Assembly: GCF_964355755.1 (NCBI RefSeq)
Contig: NC_092672.1
Span: 19,586,501-19,650,500, forward strand
Direction: 5' to 3'
Source: Antedon mediterranea
Taxonomy: Eukaryota; Echinodermata; Crinoidea; Comatulida; Antedonidae
DNA length: 64,000 bases
Positions 46,330 through 57,900 of the stretch are shown here, piece after piece; the stretch's first letter is position 1, and each line of letters begins with the position of its first letter. Below the pieces are notes generated by a model, which saw only the letters and a program-made list of their open reading frames with translations, did not search any database and had not been told where the DNA came from. Position numbers and translations under genes: made by a program.

Positions 46330-46660
46330 GAGACCAAACTGGTTCCTAACACATGAGACGATCGGGCCAACGCATGAGACGATTGGGACCACGTTTTCTG
46401 GGCCCAAGACGATCGGGCAGCAAATAAAAACAATTTACTGTGATAACCGGCCTAGACTTAGGTTAGGCCTAATATAGTAATAATACGATTTTGATCCAAG
46501 TCGGCCCTAAACCATGGAGGTATACCTCCATGCCTAAACCGTCTCGGGCAAAGTCAAGTCGGCCCCAAGTCAAGTCGGCCCGTAGTCAAGTCGGCCCCAA
46601 GTCAACTCGGCCTCAAGTCAACTCGGCCAAAAAATAATCGGTCAACTCGGCCCCATTAAA
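46330..46660. repeat. Short tandem motifs: gacgatcggg and agtcaagtcggcc
   Basis: First, about three gagacgatcgggcc-type units occur at 46320-46415. Then about six agtcaagtcggcccc/agtcaactcggcc units occur at 46550-46655. Between them lies a perfect palindrome, catggaggtatacctccatg (46513-46532). Confidence 0.85.
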
Positions 46661-47476
46661 GTATGGAACGCAAAAAGTGCAAATGAAGGGGATTGATAAA
46701 ATAATATTTCTTCAAAAGTTTTTAACTATGAATAATTCTGACTTTTAATGAATATTAATATTTAGACAATAATATATTTAGCAAAAAAAATAGGAATGAT
46801 TTCACCAACTTTCCTTTATTTACGTTTAATAAAATTTCAAATTGCACAATTGAAAACAATTCGTAGCTGCGCCTCCCTGCGCGTTTGGCAACTTTTTCGA
46901 TATCTACAACTGCTATGTGTTTTCGCTGACCGTGGGATTCCCCTTTTTTAAAAACGCAAAGCATGGACAAAAACGATGTACAATCATTTTTTCTATGGCC
47001 AAATGTGATGAAACGTAGGCCTCCGTCCGTAACAAGAAATCGAAGATATAACAGTGTGGTGCGAAACTGCAGTAGCGCCGGCTAGCCTGGCATTTATTGC
47101 ACCTGACCTGCATTATCCTACATAATTGCCTGTACCTAGCCTAGCTAGGCGCCGCCTAGTAATTGCATTAATTTAGTAACTTACTTTTTTGCCTACTGGA
47201 ATGTAATTATTGGTTTTTTCCATCAAAATAGTTGTCATTTTGATAGGCCCGCCTCCTCTCACTTCCCCAAAACCAACAGTTCCTTTTTTTTTTCAAAAAC
47301 ACCGCCGCGCGCCACCTATAATAAAGTATCTAATAAAAAAATTAAAGAAAACCGCTGTGTACCGCCCTCTCTGTTATGACTCGGTGACCTTAAAATAAAC
47401 AACAGCTATTTAATTACACATGTTTTTTGCTATGATTTTTGTAGCTGTTACTACACCCATAACATATTTTTACCTA

Positions 47477-48402
47477 AGTTTAAACGGCGCTAGTTCCGTT
47501 TCGCACCTGTTTTTATTTCGACTTCCTTTTGACTCCAAATTGTTAAGCAACTTATTGTGAATACCACACCTTAAAATTGGGCCTCATAAGTACTTTTATG
47601 AAGAAGAATCACATAAAAAGTAACAAATAAATCCTTAAATTGATGATTTTACAGACATGTTTCTCGCATACCGTTCGCGAATTTAGCATACTCGAAGTTC
47701 AATATTTTCGTTTCTATGGAGCGCCAAAAGAGCAACAACAATAGATGGTTAAAACCTGAGTGGAATGCGTCTTCTTTTAATGCATTTATTATTGAAATAC
47801 ACGTTTAATTTTAATATATTTTGTCAATAAAAATGCTGTAACATTTTACTGCTATTGCTAATAATTTGCTGTTTTCAAATAGCAACCAACCCTAGGCCTA
47901 AGAGTAAGACTAAGACTAAGAGGAATTTTGTTTAGATCAGGTATACCCCTACAGACTACAGTACATGTAATATGATGATGAATGTCGATTTTCATTCCTA
48001 AAAGTTCCTGCAAAAACCATGTACAGTATCAACAGTAATATTTTTGTTGCATTGACATTGACAAAATATGATAAAATTGAACGTAATATTCACCAATAAA
48101 TGCATTAAATATACGCAATTTACTGAGTTTTTAGCCCTCTATTATGATTGCTCTTTTGGCGCTCCATAGAAACAACAACATTGAACATGGAGTAGGCCTA
48201 TGCGAAATTCACGAACCGATGTGCGAGAAACACGTCTGTAAATTCATCAATTTAAAGGATTTGTTTTTTACTTTTTGTGTGATCTCCTTCGTAAAAGTAT
48301 TTTTGAGGCCTAATTCTAAGGTGTGGTACTCACGATAAAGTTACTTAACCAATTTTGAGTCAAAATAAACGGGTGCGAAACGGAACTAGCGCCGTTTAAA
48401 CT
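47477..48402. mobile_element. 926-base foldback element with ~255-base arms
   Basis: The left end agtttaaacggcgctagttc is the exact reverse complement of the right end. Pairing extends through ccgtttcgcacc, the tcataagtacttttatgaag region and gagcgccaaaagagcaa at about 47720-47735. There is no coding content and no obvious target duplication. It is non-autonomous. Confidence 0.85.
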
Positions 48403-48903
48403 GCATGTGACGTATATAGATGATAAAATATTTGCTGATATTTGGAAACCGGTAAAACCTGTTGCTGCCAAATCTTCTTTGTACTAGGCCTAGACAGCAG
48501 AACCTGGTCTGGTCCTAGTTAAGTAGAACTAGTAGGCCTGTCTAAACTAACCCTACCCTAGACCTAGGCCTTTATTTTGGAAATTAGATTTTTTCCGCTG
48601 TAGCCATACTGAAAACTTTACATATATGAATTTATGATATAGGCCTTAGTCTAGGGTATGCAGTATTTTTATAATTTACATGCACAGGTCAAAATTAACA
48701 AATTATGCATTATGATGGTACAGTACGGTAGTACTGTAGTTTCCATAAGTGCTCCGTTTAAGCACTGAGTGAGTACATAATTATATGGTATGTAATTTAA
48801 ATGTGAATGGGAAATAGAGAGAAACAAGCTTCAAATTGGAGCTACTGTATAGTACATATAATATTAATAATAAAATGTGAATTGCTTGTGTATTATTTTG
48901 TAG

Positions 48904-51900
48904 ATTATTAAAAACAAAGGGTGTGAAAATGAAGAAGGATTCACAGACGTTCTGAGAGTCGTAAGTAATTGATGTTTTAATTTATGTAATTATGTTAAGT
49001 TATCTGGCTGATAATGGTACAAGTAGCAAAATACAGTTCATGTGTGTGTTGTAGCAGAATACGGTACCTGTATAGCAGAATATGGTACATGTGTAGCAGA
49101 ATACGGTACATGTGTATCAGAATACGGTACCTGTGTAGCAGAATACGGTACCTGTGTAGCAGAATACGGTACCTGTGTAGCAGAATACAGTACATGTGTA
49201 GCAGAATACGGTACATGTGTAGCAGAATACGGTACATGTGTAGCAGAATACGGTACATGTGTAGCAGAATACGGTACCTGTGTAGCAGAATACGGTACCT
49301 GTGTAGCAGAATAGTGTACATGTGTAGCAGAATACGGTACATGTGTAGCAGAATACGGTACATGTGTAGCAGAATACGGTACCTGTGTATCATAATACGG
49401 TACATGTGTAGCAGAATACGGTACCTGTGTATCAGAATACGGTACATGTGTAGCAGGATACGGTACCTGTCTAGCAGACAATTTTCCTTTTTTGTCAATA
49501 AACTCTTCTAGGAATAAAACAGAATTTGGCTCATGCAGACAATTTTCCTCATAGTGGGACATTCAAATGCAAAACTATATTTTCTTTATTTTATTTCATA
49601 CCATTAAACACATGTTATCTCACTAACAATTCATTTCAGGTTAAAACAGAAGTAGAACGTAGAAAATCACTTGGCCGAGATTATTTAAAGAGAAAAGAGA
49701 CAATTTTAAAACATTACAATACATACACTGCAAGAAATTAAAATAAAAAATGGGGGTAACCTTGCATTCTGATGAACTGTTTCATTTTTAAAAGTAGACA
49801 TATTTTGGAACATTTTCACAATTTGTTGACGTTTTCGTGCGCAACCTGTCATGTTTAACGTGCTCGTAGAACGCCATTTCAAGTTGAAAAGTGAATAAAA
49901 TAACGTAAAATTGTTAATCGAAGATTTAAAAACACAAATCGTGTAAAAGAAATGCTCATACCTGTTCCCTGCGCCGTGCGCGCGTAAAAATGTGCGCGCC
50001 AGTGGCAATTTTTTAAACGCTTAAAATGACCTGAATCGTGCTCTAATTTAATCAGAAATTGATTTGAAGCATTTTAAAATTTCAAACGCCATTTACGCGC
50101 GCACTTTCTAATGTTACAAATTGCGGTAGCGTTAAAAAAGTTAACTATTGATGTGAAGCAAACGTGGCTGAAAATGACGTTAAAAAATATTCATTTGTTT
50201 CGAAGTTATAACCAATTTAAGATTTTCAGAAAATCACGCGTAACTTACGCTACGCGGCTCTGACATCGTCAAAAAGCTTGGCTGGACAACTTCAGTAAAA
50301 TGTCTATATGTTGAACAAGTTACAAAATGTTATGTTAACGCGTTACAGAGAAACAGCGTGCACAAATTAGGAGCATTTTAAAATTTCAAACGCAGTTTAC
50401 GCGCAGACTTTCTAGTGTTCAAAAATTTGCTGAAGAGCGAAAAAGTTAGCCATTGATGTGAAGAAAACGTGGCTGAAAATTTCGTTAAAAAATATTTATC
50501 GGTTTCGAAGTTATGACCGATTTAAGATTTTCAGAAAATCGCGCGTAACTTACGCTACGCGGATCTGACATTGTCAAAAAGCTTGGCAGTACATCTTCAG
50601 TTAATTGTCTATATGTTGACCAAGTTACAAAATGTTATGTTAACACGTTCAAGAGAAAACGCGTACACAAAATCTGAGAAAGAAAGAAGAATAATAAAAA
50701 AAAAAAAAAAGTAACACTACAATAACAAATGCTTATCCGCTTGAGGCGGATAACCAATTAGAGCATAGCATTTCATATTTGTATAGAAGCCTTTACCAGT
50801 GACATTGCTTTAAATCTTAATTACTTTACAGATTCACATTTTTATTTCTTGCCAGGAAATGTCACGCCCAAGTAAGAGAGACAGAAAGTACAAAGGAATA
50901 ACATTTCCTGGTATAAATTGGGGGAAAAAAAATTTTCGTCAAAAGGTAAGTTTTTCTCTAATCAGTTTATTGAGTTTGGTGATTTACGAATTGATTTAGA
51001 AATAAATATTCATGTACATTTTGATAAACTAAATGTATGTTTTTTAGTTCAAAACTACCACAAACAGCAAAACCACCACAAATAGTGGTAAGTTCATTTT
51101 ATTTTTCTAACAGCTATACAATGTCAAGTTAACTCAGTTCATCTAATAGATAAATTATGATTTTCTTATACTTTATTTTGTATTTAATCAAATTTTAGAG
51201 GTGAATACTGAAACACCTGCAAAAGCTAAAGATGTGAGTACTACAATATAGCATTTGTTGACTGTTCTATTTAACTCAACTCTACCTCCTCAAAAAGAAT
51301 AATCCATCTTTCTTTCAACTCACAAATTCATTACTTGTATACTGTTTAAAATGAGGAATTAAATCTATTATACTTTTAACATTATAGCCCTGGCGAAAGA
51401 ACAGTGTTTAACTTTTCCTTATTCTATTAAGATCCAGCCAATGATAACCATTGACAGTAATTTGCCTTCGAATTTATATACTTACTTTTAACATGGTATA
51501 TAACATTACACTGATATGAATGGTTCAGAAAGTAAAACATTTACCTCTATGTTATTTATATAATATTTGTTATTTTTATTTCTTGTGCATCAGGTTAGCA
51601 AGAAATCAACTGCAGAAGGTAAGTGTGTAATTAACTTAAATTCTTAATACGTTAATTGTGCAAGTATAAAATAATGGAACATGCTGAGTGAATAATAATA
51701 GAATTAGTGAATGATAAAAATGATGATTCACAAATAATAATAATAAAGTTGATAAAATTAACAGTGAAAGTGTTTACTACAATGAATCAAGATAGCCTTT
51801 CTACCCAAAGAAGAGCCATTTAATAACTTTTTACATCTTTTCTTGTTATTTTAGGTTTAATTAGTTTTATCTTTTAAACATTTTAATTGTAGAAAAAGTG

Positions 51901-54900
51901 ATTTACTGAAATATTGTTGCTACAGTATATAAGTGCATTATAAATTTATTTTTTATCTTATATAAATATCATGTGTAATATTTTACTGAAATGAGAAAGA
52001 GGTAGATCACTATTATTCAAATTGTCATTTAAGTGCAATAATGTTAAAAACAAAAACCAAAAATTAGGGTGAGACCACGAAACACAACCAAAAAAATGAA
52101 CGTAAAGATATAATGATAAAGATAATGACAACAGAAAATTACCACAGAGAAGATGTCATTGATAATAGTAAGATTTAGACAAATTATAATAGTTGTAGAG
52201 ATGATAATGATGATATATTCAATGTCTATTATCTTTTTACATATATTTAGTCTATTTGATTTGTAAACAATATTTTTTACACATTTTTCCCGTTGATTAA
52301 TAAAGGAACTGAAGATGCATCATTGAATGTTCAACAATCGTTGGATAAATATATTATTCAGGAAATTTTTTCAAAACAAGAAGTAAAACAGTCTCCTTTG
52401 GAAACTTTTAACATTTGGGATCACGGGGGACAGTTAATCTATCAAGGAATACATCAGGTAAGTTTTGGACATTTTGTATGTTTGTATGGTCTATTGTTTG
52501 TGTATTAACAGTTTTAATGCCTAATTATGGCAGTATCTTATCTGTATCACATGGATAGGATTCTGCTGTGTGTAGATAGGTGGGAACATGCCCACTGTAA
52601 AGATTGTTGTTTAGGCCTTCCACCTATCTTAATGTTAACAGATTACCCAACAAACCTCTGTGTATCTCTTCACACACCCAATCTATAAGTTTTGCAAGCT
52701 ATCCCTAGACTTCTCTCACTACATGTGAAGTGAATTTGAAGAGCTTTTTCCCTATTTAGCACTCTTAACTATTTCTAAAGTTTACTTTTCTTTATTCTAA
52801 TATATTTGTATTCTATTCACATTATTTCTATATTGCTGTTTTAAGAGATAAGTATTTCTTAGATGATATGCGCTCTATATGTTCTGGATATATTTATTGA
52901 TTTTAGAAAACACTGCATTCTATTACATCAGTAGGCTTTACTATCCTTGTCAAATAGTTTATAAATAATTGTTTTTATTTTGTATGCAGATCTTTGTGAC
53001 ATCAGAGGCAGTTTATGTTGCTGTCTTTGATTTGAGTAAAGACCTCGATGATCCTGCAATAGTAATAGATCCCAATGGGGTAAGTATTTCAGGGGTATTA
53101 GATTAGATTAGATGTTGTTGGCAATCTCATTCATTGGTTAAAAGTAAAATGCTTTCATTGCATTGCAATGTAGCTGTGTCAAAGAATGTCATACTTACTT
53201 TTATATATATAGACTAGTGCTGTTCCGCCGTACCACGCCGAGAATGTTAAAGAGTCGCTATCCAATCAAGTTTGAACAATACCATGAAAGCCCCAGTGGT
53301 CTAATGGTTAAAGCAGAAGGTTCCGGGTTCGAGTCTCGGTTGGGAAGATTTTTTCTCATTCTCGCAGATTTCCTCATCTTATCATTTCAAATTAATTAAT
53401 TCAATTTCAGTATATCACCGGGTGGTTTAGAATTTATTCTGTGCCTGTAATGTTTATATGTATATATGTAATAACATAAAGTTGAAATTATACGATTTTT
53501 ATTTGGTACTAAAATAAAATACAATTTCTTATAGATTTTTATTATTTGAAATTAAATTAATTTTTACAGCAAGAATGTGAACATCATTGGACAAATCGTC
53601 AGTTTTTACTGTCTTCGATCCTGTCAGTTTATTCCCATAGTCGTATATTGGGACAGAATATTGAGAAGGAAGTAAATTTACCTGCTATCCTTGTTGTTGG
53701 CACACACAAGGCAAGTCTGGGAGAAACAGAAGAAGAACAAAATAAAGAGGTTAGTAATAATCTAGAATAGGTTTGTGTTTACAGTTAATACAAAGCTTAA
53801 AATATTTGTCTTGGGCACATGTACCACAGTGGGTATAGTAAATTTAAACTGTAGGACTTATAATAATCAATCAATTTTCACAGTTTTAAATCCACCAAAT
53901 GTAATTTAGCTTTTTGTGCAAATTAAGTTGACATGACATAAAACAATTGATTGTCAAATTTGAAATATATAAAAAATATACTTGATGAAAATGAAACATA
54001 GAAGAGGTAATTTGGACTTTATTAATATTACTACATGTTAGCATTTTAAGGTTTTAAAATAAAGTTTTGGGGAGAAAAATTAACAATTCTTTTTGTATGT
54101 TTAAATACGGTGCTGTTTTTATTGTCTTTTGTTTGTATATATTATGTAGTAGTGTTTACTTTTTGTTTAATCTAGGCAGAGGTGGTGTTACAGAAAGTTA
54201 AAGACTCCATGAAAGGAAAACCATATGAAAAACATGTACTTGGATACTATGCTGTTGAAAACAGTAGGGAGACTACAGACAAGAGCTTTAGTGATCTGAA
54301 AAAAGTAATTCAGGATCTTATGAACCATTTAAAAAAGTCTATTCCATTAAAGTGGATGCGGTTTAGATGTGAAATGTATAATCTGAGGAAGGAAAAATTG
54401 ATATGTTCTGCAGAAGAGGTAAATTTTTATTTTATTATAATTTTTTTTTTAGAGAAAGCAAAACTTGTTCAATAAATATTGTGAGGCAAAGCACCTTTCT
54501 TTAACAACACATTCAAGACTATCTGCTCTTGAAAACAAATCACCAGATTCTATTATACTTGTAATTGGTGATGTTAATAAATGCCACCTTAACTATCCGG
54601 GCTATGTTCAATACATTAATAAACCAACTAACTCCCGTACCACTTTAGGTGCCTCGAATCATAACACAATATGTATGTTGCCGAAATACAGGCAATACTT
54701 TAATAATAAATTTAAGCCTGCTACAATTAAATACCGCTCCTGGACAAGAGATGCAATGGTCAGACGTGTACTATGACAACACTGACATAAATGCTAGTGT
54801 GACTGTCATCAATGAATACATCAAGCAATGCATCAACAATGTGATCCCAATTAAACATAAGAAGTCATACTTACACAACAAACCTTGGATGTCTAAAAAT

Positions 54901-57900
54901 ATTGCAACATGAGAAAAACAGCGTGCCTTTGCTAACAACGTCTACAGTCTCGTGAAACAAAAAGAAATTAGAAATTCAAAAACTGTGATAGCCAAGCAGC
55001 ATGTAAAGCAATGCAAACCATAACTGGTTTTAACTGTAAACAAAACAAGGATATAAATGGTAATACAAACTAAACTTGTAAATGACCTCAATGAATTCTA
55101 TTGTAGATTTGACAAATACGACTTTAGTGATTGTATTAATGCAAAAGTTAAGTTACTAGAAAGCAAAGTTAAACTATTAGATCATGAATCTTACATGTTG
55201 CATGTCAATGAACACTTAGTTAAGCAGGTTTTAGGTGTTAAGGTAACTAAATCTATGGGCCCTGACGGTATTAGTAATAAAGTCCTGAAATGCTGTAGCC
55301 ACCAATTGTTGGCAGTTTTCACTAAACTATATCAATGCTCTATAGACTCTGGATTGATCCAAAATATTTAGAAAACTTATCTAATTTCTTCTTTACCAAA
55401 AGCTAAAAATAAACCTCCTACTTACCTCAATGATTACCGTCCCATCGCGTTAACATCAAATCCCATGAAATGTCTCGAATCATACTAAGAGCACTGGGAA
55501 AGTCAAAAGATGAATAACGCAAATGATATTAATCAGTTTGCATATAAACCAAACCAAGGTGTGGATGATGCTGTGATCATATACAATGTCTATAAACACC
55601 TAGACAAACAAAGATCCTACTGTATATCAGGTTAACCTTTATTGACTTTTTCAGTGCCTTTAACCATACTTTAACTGTATTCAATCCCACCTACTCATTG
55701 ATAAGATGTATAAATTAAATTTCAATAATAAAATTTTCTTTGGCTTAAGTTACCTGAGAGAGAGACCACAGTATGTTAAAATTAGTGATACACAATCTGA
55801 ATTACGCAAAGTTAGCACGAGCGCACCACAAGGCTGTATCCTATCACCCATTTTATTCAAACTCTATACCAGTGACTACTTATGTAAAGAGCCAAAATGC
55901 TCAATTATCAATTAAGCTGAAGACACTGTCATAACAGATTTTATGTCAGATAAACCAAATGGCTATTTTGATGATGAAGCTAACCAGTTTGCATAATGGT
56001 GTAGAGATAATTTTTTTAGAGCTAAACATTACGAAAACTAAAGAACTTATTATCGATTTTAGAATTAAGAAACCTCAAATTGAACTTTTCCTTATTGATG
56101 GTGAAGATGTTGAACGAGTCAACAAATACATATATTTAGGAACCATAATTGACGAGAAACTCACTTGGATCGACCAAGCCGTGGTAAAGAAAGCTAACTA
56201 ACAACTGTACTTTTTAAGGAAACTTAGAACTTTTAATGTAGATAGTAAAATACTGTTACTTTTTTATAAATCTGTTGAATATAATCTGTTACTATGGGAA
56301 CACTTCACAATTGATTACTATAAAAAGCAATACAAGCGTGTAGTCTAAAACACCGATTTGAATACCGTCTCCTAATTGTATGAAGATTGTTTGATTAAAA
56401 AAGTGAAAGCAATAATGGATAACGATACCCACCCGCTCAGGCTTTCTTTTATGCTTAATCAAACCGGACGTAGAGTACCGCTTAGAATACGAACCTCAAG
56501 ATACCGATTACCATTCGTCCCACAATGCATTTTCGAGTATAATAACACAAGTTGATAATTTATAATCAATCTTACACAGAATTTATAATATTAATTACAC
56601 TCTCTGTAAATTATATTTCTTGTTTCCTTTTTATAACTGTATTTTATAGTATTTTTATATATCTGTAGTTTTATATGAATTTGTTTACATTACATACTGT
56701 GTATTTTATATGAATTTGTTTACATTGCATACTGTGTAGTTTTATATGAATTTGTGTATTTTTAACTTTTTTAAGTTATTCTAAATGTTTTATGCTGTTT
56801 ATTGCCTTGAGGAAGACAAATTTCAAATTATATATTTTTTGACAATAAAGTTATCTTGGATCTTGAATATGCATTGGCTTATAACTTTTAATTCAGGTTT
56901 AGATTTATTATTCATTCATTCAATTCATGTAAGACTTTCCTTGCTCAAACATAAATTAAAAGTAAATATAAATATAACAGAAATAAACATAAATATACTT
57001 ATTCAAAGAGTTTTAAACTATATTCATTTCAACTGGCATATATGCATGAATAGAGTAAGAGATGAATAGCATTCAATAACAATTGTATTCATTTCATACT
57101 TGACACTTGTCTGACAAACTTAGTATGCAGAGGGTGAACATGTTTAAAACATAATTGATTTTGATACACTGTCAATAGAAATCAGTTATTCGGAAATGCT
57201 TTTAGAAATTTACTTCTCACTTCAAGTATGGCATGCACAATAGAATATTCGCAAACATTTCCTAATACAAAATTCGAGCCAGATGCGGCTTGTGGTATGT
57301 ATTGTATTTTGACGTTGAGTGTGGAGAAAGTTATTTTGAAGAAACACATACCAATTGTGTGGGGTACAACACTTTTATATTTATTTAAAATTTTTTTTAA
57401 TGCATTTTTTGTTGATTTTAGGTTAAAGAAATGGCCAGACAAAACGGAATTGGTGATGAAAGCCAACAGTTAATTATGCTTAACTTTCTGTACGACCTTG
57501 GTGACATCATCTACTTGCCTGATAATGAATTATTACGGAATCAAGTGGTGTTGGACCCAATGAGTCTTGTTCAGTTTGTCACAGCATTTGTGACAGTGGT
57601 TACGCCTGATGAGTTTAAAGTAAGTGGGCTTATATAATGAACATAAATGCTTATTCATTTTATTTATAAATAAACAGAAAAAGTATTAAAAATTGTATTT
57701 TATTGGTTAATTTAGTTATACTTTGATCCACAATTCCCATGTTGATTTGTGTACATATAATAATCTGTAAATCGTCTTTCTCTAATGTATAAATATAATG
57801 TGGCTGTGTTCAATATCTTTCACAAAGAGCAATCTCTCCCAGAAATAAATTGTTCAGCTCTTCTTAAAAGAGCTTTTACTATGAATTTCCTTGCCATCTC

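Larger units (their letters stand above)
45109..48903. other. Intergenic region between MYO19 and ROCO-2
   Basis: This is a divergent gene arrangement: MYO19 reads left and ROCO-2 reads right. It contains an inverted-repeat element, agtcaagtcggcc and gagacgatcggg tandem motifs, aggcctag motifs and a 926-base foldback. Open frames near 45.7-46.0 and 46.75-47.1 kb lack recognisable domains. Shared promoters are possible but none can be identified. Confidence 0.5.

Noticed and set aside
46755-47113. Two Cys/basic minus-strand open frames
   Set aside because: A zinc-finger-like look was considered, but cysteine spacing fits no family and the frames overlap with no splice support.
49014-49562. 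Four long open frames in the 21-base repeat
   Set aside because: Openness follows from the 21-base unit length, with no domains, splice logic or start context.
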